Source: Leptodontidium sp. MPI-SDFR-AT-0119 (Eukaryota; Ascomycota; Leotiomycetes; Helotiales; Leptodontidiaceae). Taken from it: 64,000 nucleotides of DNA. The translations under genes and the position numbers were made by a program. Position 1 is the first letter of the stretch, and the number at the start of each line of letters is the position of its first letter. Shown here piece after piece: positions 48,527-57,668 of this stretch. A model generated the notes under the pieces. The model searched no databases, was not told where the DNA came from, and saw nothing but the letters and a program-made list of their open reading frames with translations. Where the stretch lies: NCBI GenBank assembly GCA_020726505.1, contig JAHLEZ010000001.1, positions 682,001 to 746,000 on the forward strand, written 5' to 3'.

Positions 48527-49378
48527 CTAAACTACTAACAAGTCCACCAGCTCCACCAGCAACTCCTTGATACGGCGGCGGCGGGCAGCCACATCACCAG
48601 CGACAGCACCAGCACCAACACCACGCACAGGTGGGAGGATTAGGCGGGGGGTGGCTGGGGCTAGGGTGGCGGCGGCGGCTAAGCCAAAGTCAGTACGTTT
48701 AAAGCCTGTTTGCAAAGACAAGGTGAACATACTGGGTGGTGCAGCAGCTAGAGCGGCAGCTGGGGCGGCGGCTGAGCCTGTCAGTACACTTGAAGTATGT
48801 TTTTGCAAAGGCAAAGTGAATATACCGGGGGCAGCAATTGCTTCTCGGACCGAAGCCCGGAGACGTCTCAACTGCTATTTAGAGTTAGCTAGCTTCAAAA
48901 ACACAAGAGCTAAAGTGAAACTTACACGAGTGCGGTTGGAACCGCGCTTCTCCTCCACAAAGGCCGCAAAGGCGACCGCAACACTAGGCCCAACAGGACC
49001 GGCACAACTATGATTCTGACCGTGGCACCACAGGCACCGCACCGAGCCAACTGCGCTTTGGTAGATGCTAACAAGGAGATCACCCTTCAAGGCAGCTTTT
49101 ACGCATGCCAGGCAGGGAACCTCCCTATCAGCACCTGCCTCAGCGCGACGGCGAGGGGTGGCTGGGGCGGGGGCGGGGGCGGGGGCGGGGGCGGGGGCGG
49201 GGGCGGGGGCGGGCGAGGGGGTGCGGGGGCGAGCCGCAAGCTATTACAACATGTTAAAACCATTCTCAAAAGAACAAAGAGTACAAGGGAAACTTACACT
49301 TCTTGCTGCACGAGCAGCGGCGGCGTTGGCAGCGCGGGCGGCTTTGGTGGCCTTTCGGCGGGACGAAACACGAGCCAT
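48527..49378 (-). CDS. Intron-containing antisense accessory gene of the young copia element (novel Cys-motif protein)
   Basis: This gene lies between pol and the 3' LTR, on the opposite strand to pol. Exons 49378-49298, 49240-48926, 48874-48826, 48777-48733 and 48678-48527 join to 642 nt (213 aa). All four introns (57, 51, 48 and 54 nt) have GT-AG ends with strong donors (GTAAGT, GTAAGT, GTATAT, GTATGT), and phases match. Without introns 1 and 2 the frame would meet stops. The N-terminus is basic/Ala-rich (MARVSSRRKATKAARAANAA). A Pro-Ala tract follows, then C-L-A-C, 22 residues, C-L-W-C, HGQNHS and a final C: C-x2-C-x22-C-x2-C-x6-C, a likely zinc site. An Ala-rich part and a charged end (RRRRIKELLVELVDLL) close it. 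No stops interrupt it, unlike pol. Role unknown; nucleic-acid binding is a guess. Confidence 0.68.
49155..49214 (+). repeat. GGGGGC tandem repeat (Pro-Ala coding on the minus strand)
   Basis: About nine copies of GGGGGC in exon 2 of the antisense gene, where the minus strand encodes a (Pro-Ala)n tract. On the pol-sense strand it is G-rich and could fold as a G-quadruplex in the 3' region of the retroelement RNA. Confidence 0.85.
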
Positions 49379-49611
49379 TTTGAAGTATAGTACGCTTGAA
49401 GAGGGAAGTTACGATGGGGGGGCACCTGCCTATATACTCACGCCTACTTGTTTGGCATGTTTGCTTTGGCTACTGCTTATCATTTTTCCTTACTGTCTGT
49501 CGCTTTCATATTGTCAGTTATATATTATATGTCGATTTCCTATTGTCTATCATGTTTGTTAAGCACTTGTTTGCTTCGCTAAAGCTTAGTATTGTCCTTG
49601 GCGAGGGGGTG

Positions 49612-49809
49612 TGTCGTGCAGGTTATGGTAGGCCGGCTAAGCGAGCCCAATCAAAGGCACCATGGCCAAAGCGCCCGCGACCTCCATATTCAGGGAGCTC
49701 GAATAGACTATACGTAGACTAATACAACGATCAATTACAGTACTGCGCATACCTCAATAATACGTCAAATACGCCTCTGTGGAGCCTCTAGGCGTGCTCT
49801 TGCACGACA
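49612..49809 (+). repeat. 3' LTR of the young copia element
   Basis: 198 bp; differs from the 5' LTR at a single base. Confidence 0.93.
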
Positions 49810-49814
49810 AATAC

Positions 49815-51396
49815 TCTACAATTCCTTAGCGAAGTTCTCTAATTAAGTTAGCACTAGTTTTCCCGTCTAGTAAGGCTCCTCTTAAAATAACGAGAAAGTC
49901 AGACTAAACCACTGGCTAAAGAACTTATTAGCTCTCTCCTCCGTCTTAAAGTGTTCGCGAGTCGTCCTAATAAGCTCATTAAATAAGTACCCCCTTATTC
50001 TAAAGGTACCAGTAATAGTACAAACTAGCTCTGTCTCGTAATATCGACGAAAAGGCTCAATTCTAAACCTTAGTCTCAACTAATACTCTCTAATATAAGT
50101 CGGCGAAGATATAAAGCTTTTTATTTAAGTAGTCTTTATCTCCACTATATTAAAGCTCCTTAGTGTACATCTTAGTAAAGTTTACTAACGATTTTGCCTA
50201 GTCTAAGGTCAATAAATCTATGACATACTATAATAACCAAATCGGCTCTGTATATAATCCGGTAATCCTAAGAACCTTAAATAATAGTAATAACCCGTCC
50301 CGTAAGTGTATTACTAACGTTAATGTAAGATTCGGCAACACGTGGTCATTTAATCTCCACGGGTAGAGATTACTTAGGGAATCCCTCTTAAGAGTAAATA
50401 AGAACTCCTTCTTTAGGACTATAAGTAAAGGAATTACACTATATAAATCCTCGACCTTATCTCCTTTAATAAGGGAAATCTTAAGTAATCTTAATAACTA
50501 AATCATCTTCGTAAGCTTCACTCCTAACCCTTCCGAAGAAGTGTCTTCCTCTACGAAATAAATAACCACCTTTAATTAGTATTATAAAAACATCAGGGAT
50601 TAATTTTGTTAAAGTATTATTAAAATGGCGGGTAGTAGTCGAGAAAGTAATTCCTAAATATAATTCGATACTAATTCGGGGTAGTTCCGAATTTGTATCT
50701 CTATTTAGTCTTTAGCCACAAATTTTCTTTAGCTTACACTACCTCTACTAAAGCCTCTACTATCCTCGTCCCCCTTTATCGTTATACAAATATACTAAAG
50801 GCTCGTAGGTCGTCCCTAAGGTATATACGTTCCGTAACCTTAATTAATCTAAACTCCTTTACCGTCTAACCCTCAAAATACTCCTAAAAGTCCTAAAAAA
50901 GGAACTCTCCCTTAATACGACCGTTACAAAAAGACTCACGGAACTTCCGCGAGTATACTATTACATTTCTTATAAAAGCTAAACTAGGATTTAGCGTTTC
51001 TCCTAATATAGCCGTATTATTAAATATTTCCGAAGTCAACTCTAACTCCGGCGTACGGTCTAAAGTATCCGCCATTATGTCGGATACGATTTATAAGTGA
51101 TCCGATAGGTTCCCGAATAGGTTTCTTAATAATCCAAAGTTCTAGATTCAAGGATATTAAATTAATAGTCTTCGTAAAGTAACTATCGTATTATAATAGC
51201 TCTTCTCCGACGTATAATCGTCTTAATCGAGTCTCAAGAGAGAAGTTGCTTTCCCTCTACGATCTAGAAAAGGTAAAATGCTATTTAAGGAAAATACAAT
51301 AAAGTACTCCTTAAGTTAAAGCCCAAAATCCGCTCTATAACCTAAGACCTTTTTTGTCTATAGTAAAGTTAACAATACAAGCTTGCCACTAATCAG
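49815..51396 (-). pseudogene. gag-side remnant of the old copia element
   Basis: The minus-strand frame starting near 51075 reads MADTLDRTPELELTSEIFNN, TAILGETLNPSLAFIRNVIV and YSRKFRESF, then breaks at TAG/TAA. This is a gag-like N-terminus with the usual RIP-style damage. The sequence continues downstream to the young copia insertion. Confidence 0.55.
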
Positions 51397-51652
51397 TGTT
51401 AATATAGTACCGGTTCATGTACTACGCCGTATATATAAATATATTCTAATGCGAGTATAGCGACAAAGTAATAAATATATGGTTCAAAATCTGTGTATCT
51501 TCTAAGAGAGTGCGAGGAGAGCCAGACTATATAATACGAAACCCCACCGAATCTCCACCGAAACTAGTCCGGCTAGGCTCTAACCCTTGAATTTGACCTG
51601 CACCCACTTTTCCAAACCGAAGTATGCTCATGCAGGGACCTGTAGACCAACA
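51397..51652 (-). repeat. 5' LTR of the old copia element
   Basis: 256 bp, TGTTAATATAGTACC..GACCAACA; pairs with 29931-30186. Confidence 0.88.
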
Positions 51653-51657
51653 TCTTT

Positions 51658-51746
51658 GTCTTTTCTTCTCGATTCTGAGCGTAGCTAGAGGCCCCAATAC
51701 AAAGTTAAAGTCAACTCGCCGTATCAACCTCCTGCCAGCCGTAACA
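51658..51746. mobile_element. Gypsy-family LTR, right part of the split solo LTR
   Basis: Continues the gypsy LTR (GTCTTTTCTTCTCGATTCTG..CAGCCGTAACA) exactly where the left part at 29930 stops, after the TCTTT duplication. It is followed by the second AAAGT. Confidence 0.85.
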
Positions 51747-52765
51747 AAAGTGATTATTTATATATGTTTATCGTTACCTATCACGTTAACGCATTACTTT
51801 AAAAACGTCTTAAACTCCCTTATAATAAAGTCTTTGTTCTCGTGCTACTTTTTCTTAATAAACTTCTTTAGTACGCCAAAAAACTCCTTAATAGGATTAA
51901 AGTCAGGCGAGTACGATAGAAGGAACTCTAATACTACTCCTGCGTCTTAACACATTTGCTCGATATTTTTTAAATAGTACTAAGACGTGTTATCTATTAC
52001 GATAACAAATTTTGGCTCTAGGTATCTGCCGCAATAATGTAGTAACTAGGTAATAAAGCCCTTAAACAAACTATAGTTTATTAATCCCTGGTATACTCGC
52101 CTTAGCATGATACTATCTTGCGCGTATACTAGAAGAATGTGCCATCTTTTCCCGCAACCGAACTTTGTAATATAAATTAGAAATAAACCCTTTCGAGACC
52201 ACCCCCAACGCCAATGTCTAGCCCTCCCATCGCAGCCAGACTTATCCACAAAGACAAGCTGCTCGGGCTTGTACCTCGATATCCTATATAAGTAGTGGTC
52301 TCGAAGGTCGTTATCCCGTTGTTATGCGATGCGTCGGATCGTTTTTCGTGTCTAGCCTATTGACCTCAGAGTTCGACCGATTGATCTCTCCGATATCCTT
52401 TTACGAAACCTGCGATAGAGGACGTCTGCCATTTCGCATCGATATAAGTAAGGCTGTTTGATGAGTACATCGCAGGGAGCTTCTTATATAGGTGGTGTAA
52501 TGCGGCTACGACGGCCGACGGTTTTTGTTCTTTGAGGGTTAGGCATTTCGAACAGCTGTCTCTTCAAACGGATTCTCTGGACGGCGCGCACGCTGCATGA
52601 TGCCTCTGTGGCTATTAGCTTGGTATCGAACCCTTCTCTTAGCAAGGCGTTAATTAAAATATGCTGTGTAGTATTCAATTGTGGCGGCATGTTTGCTGAC
52701 AAAAATGGATGACAAGAAAGAAGAGAAGGAGAGGAGTCCAGAAGTGGACCTCGCTAAAAAGAATT
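51747..52765 (-). pseudogene. Tc1/mariner (DD34E-type) transposase and right terminus
   Basis: The minus strand opens with MPPQLNTTQHILINALLREG then FDTKLIATEASCSVRAVQRI (helix-turn-helix). After a disrupted middle it has FVDKSGCDGRARHWRWGWSR (first catalytic Asp), VIVIDNTS, stop, YYL (second Asp), and EFLLSYSPDFNPIKEFFGVL (final Glu). This is the DDE_3 family layout. A frame break and several stops show that it is inactive. The right terminus, with CCAGAAGTGGACCTCGCTAA near 52738, matches the fragment at 23053. The left end was separated by the LTR/copia insertions. Confidence 0.82.
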
Positions 52766-53380
52766 AACTAAAAAATTGGCGACACCAATTTCGCCTTCTA
52801 CTGTATACGACCTTACCTTTGAAAGATAATAACTCTTGTTTATCTCCTTACGTAAGAATTGCTTAAATAGGAAATAATTGCGATTCGTCGCTGTGTTGCG
52901 AGTATCTACACGAATCCGAAACTTCCATCTTTTCGCTGTAGAGGCTATACTAATACGTTAGGGGAAAAAACGAGTCGGGGTTGCAGCACGGCATGTGCTC
53001 GAGCTCTAAGAGCGATTAGCCTTTTGCTTTGCGGATCGGCCACGAGGTGGTTACCCCAGATGCAAGTTCCACCCTCCATATCAGTCTCCCAAGCACTAAA
53101 TCTGACACCGTGTTAGGAGTTGCAAGCACCATCCTCGCATGAAAGCTTCTGTAGCTGGGACCTTGAGAAGTCAGCTCTAGTTATTACGCTATGGTACGAA
53201 TGCGAAGGAGACCCAGACCCACGATTCTCTTTTACGCAGCTTGGTCTAGAGGCTCAACGGAATTGACACTGAAACCCAACCAAATTTAGTGAAACATAGT
53301 GATAGATAACATCAGATTTAATCGAGTTCGCCTAGTCAGCACTGAGTTTATGGATTTTGAGATTAGAAAACTGAGGGGAC
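52766..53380. other. Intergenic region
   Basis: No gene or element recognised. Base composition returns to that of the host from about 52900. Confidence 0.4.
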
Positions 53381-53980
53381 TGGCGGTCTCTAAACCAACA
53401 ACGCATGGGGCCCAGCCTGTAAGTGAGAGACTTCTGTCTCGCTGTTGACTGCATCTCCATCTACAAAGTACATGATGTACATGATGGAAAGATCCAAGAC
53501 TTGGCATCTGTGCGTAGTACTAGAAGATTTTACTTTACTAGGGATATTAACCAATGAGCCAATCCACTTGCTTTGTCTCCTCCTGGAGATAGTAAAATCT
53601 GGGGCATTTAGCACAGACCAGAAATGTTAGATTATTACCCATGATACGAAGTACGAAGTACGAAGTGCTACTATGAAGCGTCAGCCGATTCAAATGGAAG
53701 ATTAAACTTTCACTTACAACCGTAAATCCACTAGTATCAAACCGGTAGTCAAAAACCTTGGCTTCCGAGCACATGCTTTGAATTTTGCTCAGCTTACGTA
53801 CTGCCAACAACATGGGAATCGGTGGAAATCATTGACCTACCTTCCAACGCCCCAGAATTGCTTGTACCCCTTGTCATTCAAATGATTATGGCCCAGCTGC
53901 TGAATATCGAAGTCGTGAACTTGAAATGCAGCGCGCACCACAGCGGATTTCTGTTCCGGCTTCACTTCCTCGAAGAAGAA
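53380..53980 (-). pseudogene. VOC extradiol-dioxygenase-like protein, C-terminal half, broken
   Basis: The minus strand gives EEVKPEQKSAVVRAAFQVHD, FDIQQLGHNHLNDKGYKQFW and GVGR, an interruption, then KVFDYRFDTSGFTV, an intron-like break, and YFVDGDAVNSETEVSHLQAG then PHALLV. Fungal relatives of biphenyl-2,3-diol dioxygenase have this order (H..D.D..QLGH..L, then FDYWWDTSGF and E-Y-DGD). A TAG stands where the expected W follows PHALLV. The N-terminal half is not found in the region upstream, which holds a long G run. Extradiol dioxygenases cleave catechols; this copy is not functional. Confidence 0.65.
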
Positions 53981-54002
53981 TGCATAGAAGAATGCTTAAG
54001 GG

Positions 54003-54015
<13 letters not shown>

Positions 54016-54044
<29 letters not shown>
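54016..54044. repeat. Poly-G run of about 29 nt, preceded by a T run
   Basis: An unbroken G homopolymer following TTTTTTTTT. The exact length in such runs is unreliable in sequencing. Confidence 0.9.
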
Positions 54045-54045
<1 letters not shown>

Positions 54046-54834
54046 GGTTAGGTGGGGACATATCTAAGGAAGCCCAAAGTTCCCGAATTAACCCCTTGAA
54101 GGGGAAACAGATCTAATAGAGCATCTACCAAATTCTACTCCAGGAAGAAGAAACCATACCAAGGCGTAAACAGTGTAGGAAACGACCACCCATTGCAGAA
54201 CAGCCAATTTCTCCAATAACAAAGCATCTTTGAAAAATGAGATCATTGCCATCCTTACCACAACTTGTGAATCTTGATGTTATGGTGAAGCGTCGGAGGG
54301 TATCCGTTCAACACCGCCCACAGGAACGTTTATTTATTCCATGGCTATTTGAAAGAGCTGCGGCCATAGTGTTAGTGACCACAGTTACGTACTATTGTGT
54401 GCCAACTAGATTCCTCACTCATACGCGTTCAGTACCCGAGGTTCGCTTGCTTGTTGCAACAGGTGAGGTGATCCCCCCGCAGCTGGCGAGCAAAGAGGCC
54501 GTAATGTAACGAATAATGTGGCATCGGCGGGGGCGGGCTTGGGGTTAGGACTAACTGGTGATCCCTTCAGTCCTACAGTAGCAAGCTTCAGACATACCTA
54601 GGTATATTACTTCGCTACGCTACTGTAAGTCGGATGGCTTCCGCATTTTATGATTGAGCTGGTGGCTGGTGGCGGCAACGACATATCTTGATTGTGTTTT
54701 GTTGTGCTCGTTAAACAGCTTCTGTCCTCGTCGCATGGAAGTTGTTCGTTGGCACCTAGGCATCACCCACCAAGGCCTAAGACATTTGCGTTCTTATTAT
54801 CCAATCTAGATCTGTATCCTATCTCGTATCCACA

Positions 54835-55580
54835 ATGATATCGTTAGGAATGGATTTCCTGATCCTGATCCTGATCATTGGATCAGGTCCATCAGAAGCA
54901 ACGACTGCATTGCACCTTGCACGTCACGGCATCAAAGCACTTGTAATGTCGCGACATCGAAGACCTGCCAACACCCCCCGTGCACACATATTTAACCAAA
55001 GAGCTATGAAGGTTCTTCGTGATGCCGGTCTGTATACTCGACTGGCAACAGTAGCTAGTTCTGCTTGCGGTGAGTTCTCTTCCCCTCCAAATCTCTCTGA
55101 GCAATTCGATAATGGCACGGACGAATCCGTCATTAGATTTGCAGCATACTTGCTGGCTCCATTCACTTGCTGGTGAGGAGTATGGCGGGCTTTGGGCATG
55201 GGGAAACAAACCTGTTCGGAACGGTGACTACGAGATAGCCAGCCCATGTGTCATGCCAGATCTACCACAGTCTGTCCTTGAGCCAATTCTAGTGGAAGAA
55301 GTTTCTAAGCTCGGGGTCGAATTTAGGTTCTCAACTGAGCTCGTGAGCTTCGAGGAGACAGGAGATAGCGTGCAACCGAATTTGAGGGACAGGAATACTA
55401 GAGAGACTTATGGGGTCAGGGCAAGCTTCCTGGTGGGTGCTGATGGAGCAAGAAGCACTGTGAGTGATTGATTTACTCGGGATTCCAATTGTTGGAAAGC
55501 AGCTGAATACGGCTTTCAATGTTCATGTCAAATGTGAGCCTAGCAAGTACTTCGCTCACTGACCTGGAAGTCTATATCCG
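54835..55580 (+). pseudogene. FAD-dependent aromatic monooxygenase (phenol/2,4-dichlorophenol type), truncated
   Basis: The ATG at 54835 opens ILIIGSGPSEATTALHLARH (FAD-binding fold), then TPRAHIFNQRAMKVLRDAGL. An intron at about 55070-55138 (GTGAGT..CATTAG) joins to LQHTCWLHSLAGEEYGGLWA, PQSVLEPILVEEVSKLGVEF and FLVGADGARSTVSD (the DG motif). A 4-bp TGAT duplication near 55465 then shifts the frame; the old frame continues as LLGIPIVGKQLNTAFNVHVK and stops. The remaining two thirds of a roughly 600-residue enzyme are missing, and the sequence passes straight into a reductase fragment. Confidence 0.75.
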
Positions 55581-56168
55581 ACGAATCAAGCATCTTTGGA
55601 GGCTATGATGATATCTCGGATTCCCGACTTATTGCTGATCTTACAATATACGCCTCCACGCTTTCAAATTTCTCGAATCAGACATTCAATGTTACAAACG
55701 GAGGTTATTCTCCTGGCGGTACATGTGGCCCAGACTCGCAAATTATTTCGGCGCGAGAGCGGCATCGGCTCAAAGATTCGAGAATTCGAGACCCCAGGAA
55801 GGTTCTGTTGAGCTCGAGGTCAGCCTGGAAGAGTGGTCGAAGGATAAGCGTCGGATTTGGGATCGTGTCTGCGACAAGTCCGGAGTTCCAGAAGCCAAGA
55901 AGACTTGGGATGCAGGAACTTGGTGCATGGATTTTCAATTGCACGCCAGTCAGTGTTACACATGCCGAGATAATATATACTAATTTCTTGTAAAAGCAAT
56001 ACCAAGACTGGGATTTTAGAAGGACTTGGTCTGCTATGCTTAGTATCAGTAAGGCAAGAGAATACGGGTGGGCTGGGTACATTGATTCGTCAAATCACTC
56101 ACGGACGCCTTGGAGAAGTTCAAGGAGTTGAAACAGATTCCGGATGTGAAGACATGGGAGATTCGGTG
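55581..56168 (+). pseudogene. PRISE/SirQ-like NAD(P)-dependent reductase, C-terminal fragment
   Basis: After FNVTNGGYS and a one-base shift, the frame reads YMWPRLANYFGARAASAQRF, ENSRPQEGSVELEVSLEEWS and KDKRRIWDRVCDKSGVPEAK. An intron-like gap follows near 55945-56000, then QDWDF, RTWSAMLSISKAREYGWAGY and, in a shifted frame, the KFKELKQIPDVKTWEIR end (stop near 56168). This is the C-terminal half of fungal PRISE-type short-chain reductases. Only relics remain. Confidence 0.65.
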
Positions 56169-56747
56169 AGAAAGGGATTTATCTTATATAACAACAGCAA
56201 CCGCATAGTCTTTGAATTTTCCATTTAGATAGGTCATTGTTTATTTACTCGCGGTGCTGTGCTCTCGCTTGATTAACCTGCCCCTGCACACCTTTCCTGC
56301 AGACCCCTGTGTCAATCTTCGTAAGCGAGTGCCCCACCAAAGCACGCCCACCAAGCGAGGAAGCATGCCACACGTCACACAACCCTCAAACACAACACAT
56401 TGTTCCAGCGCGGCTGAAAGCCGAAGTTGCGTCAACTCAACCCACACCTGCCAAAGGAACAAGAAGCTGCTCACAACCCATCCGCTCTGACATACCCGAG
56501 TTCATAGATGTCCGGCTGTTTCAAATCCATGAGCCAGCCGGGATAGCTCTAAGGCATCCAACCCTCCTGCTAGTTGTCTGACAAATAGTGCAATAGCAAT
56601 GCAGACTGCAGGCGCCGCTTTCGGAGTCACAGATGCGCTGTCCATGCCGCTTCACCGATTCAACAAAAGTCATATCATATCATCCGACCTCCATTCACTG
56701 CGACGCTCGTGGTCCGAGTAACCAAGGAGGCTTCCAGCGTGATCAGT

Positions 56748-57668
56748 ATGGCCACCCATCCTGAGCCATACGTCAAATTGCCCACTGCAGGTCACAAAAC
56801 CACACTCATTCTTCTCCACGGCACCTCCCAAACCGGCCCTCTATTCGCCCAGTCATTTCTCGCAACCCGGTTCTCGCCACCATGCCCCTGTCTCGCAAAT
56901 TCCTCCACAGCCCAGGTAGTCCGCGAGAAAGTCACCTTTCCAGAATATTTTCCCTGCTGTAAATTCGTATTTCCTACTGGCGCACCGAGAAAGACAACTG
57001 TGTTTGACGGAAGGGAGACGAACGCTTGGTTCGATATTACCGATTTTGGAGACCGGACTAAGGGCGAAACGGAGATGATTGAGGGTATGCGAGAGAGCTC
57101 TTTGTATCTTGCGAATTTGATCTGGAACGAGATCAGACTCATCAATGGAGACAAGGCAAGAGATGGGGAGGTGTTTCTTGCGGGGTTTAGCCAGGGTTCT
57201 GCCATTGGCCTTATGCTCCTCCTCAGTGGAGAATTGCACCGTCGGGGGGTTGAGCGTGGTTTTGGTGGGTTCATTGGACTGAGTGGATGGTTGCCATTCC
57301 GACGTCAGATAGAAGAGGTCATTTGGAGAGATCATGATAGTAACCTAGAGGGGCGTTCCGCTTGCGATGATATTATTACCAGGCGGAAAGATACCACGAC
57401 CTACATTCGGAAGCTCCTTGGGCTTGGGACCGCCGACGGCCAGTGGAGTCCTGGTCCCAACTCCTGGGACGTACCACTCTTACTTGGCCACGGCAAATTG
57501 GATGTCAAAGTGAAGTTGGAGTGGGGATTGCAATTGAAAGATACTCTGGGAGAGCTTGAAATGGACGTTGAATTCAAATCTTATGTGGGTCTTGAACACT
57601 GGTGGAATGAAGAAGAGATGAAAGATGTTGCGGATTTCTTAGGTTTAAAATGGCACAATAATAAGTAG
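56748..57668 (+). CDS. Acyl-protein thioesterase / carboxylesterase family alpha/beta-hydrolase
   Basis: A single exon of 306 aa. Motifs in order: TLILLHGTSQTG (oxyanion HG), KFVFPTGAPRKTTVF, NAWFDITDF, then the nucleophile elbow GEVFLAGFSQGSAIGLML (Ser in GFSQG), GGFIGLSGWLPFR, LLLGHGKLDVKV (Asp) and YVGLEHWWNEEE (His). This matches the PF02230 family, whose members hydrolyse thioesters or short carboxylic esters in the cytosol. I chose the ATG at 56748; an upstream in-frame stretch has no ATG. Fungal members of this divergent subgroup are usually about 250-310 aa, so the gene appears complete, unlike its neighbours on the left. Confidence 0.83.
   Translation: MATHPEPYVKLPTAGHKTTLILLHGTSQTGPLFAQSFLATRFSPPCPCLANSSTAQVVREKVTFPEYFPCCKFVFPTGAPRKTTVFDGRETNAWFDITDFGDRTKGETEMIEGMRESSLYLANLIWNEIRLINGDKARDGEVFLAGFSQGSAIGLMLLLSGELHRRGVERGFGGFIGLSGWLPFRRQIEEVIWRDHDSNLEGRSACDDIITRRKDTTTYIRKLLGLGTADGQWSPGPNSWDVPLLLGHGKLDVKVKLEWGLQLKDTLGELEMDVEFKSYVGLEHWWNEEEMKDVADFLGLKWHNNK

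Larger units (their letters stand above)
42258..49809 (+). mobile_element. Young Ty1/copia retrotransposon with an antisense accessory gene
   Basis: 7,552 bp. LTRs of 198 bp at 42258-42455 and 49612-49809 (TGTCGTGCAGG..TGCACGACA) differ at one base (T at one, C at the other, in a CpA context). The TSD is AATAC (42253-42257 and 49810-49814). A primer-binding site follows the 5' LTR directly (GTTATGAGCCC). A purine-rich tract (GGCGAGGGGGTG) precedes the 3' LTR. Gag-pol occupies 42508-48250. A separate gene on the opposite strand fills 48527-49378. Base composition is close to that of host genes, unlike the TA-rich flanks. Confidence 0.93.
29931..51652 (-). mobile_element. Ty1/copia retrotransposon (old, RIP-mutated), host of two nested insertions
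   Basis: LTRs of 256 bp lie at 29931-30186 (3' LTR) and 51397-51652 (5' LTR). Both start TGT and end ACA and are flanked by TCTTT (29926-29930, 51653-51657). Coding direction is minus: gag-like remains at about 49815-51300, protease/integrase at about 39247-42257, and RT/RNase H at about 31640-32640. Without the gypsy (32647-39241) and young copia (42258-49809) insertions, the element is about 7.5 kb. TpA is greatly enriched and CpA/TpG are depleted; stops interrupt every frame, so it is inactive. Confidence 0.88.

Noticed and set aside
28290..52765. CRISPR arrays or bacterial-type systems in the repeat-rich part
   Set aside because: The repeats are LTRs and transposon ends in a fungal nuclear context; there is no regular repeat-spacer pattern.
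54016..54044. Poly-G run as a functional element
   Set aside because: A homopolymer after a T run in a decayed region is most simply slippage or an assembly artefact.
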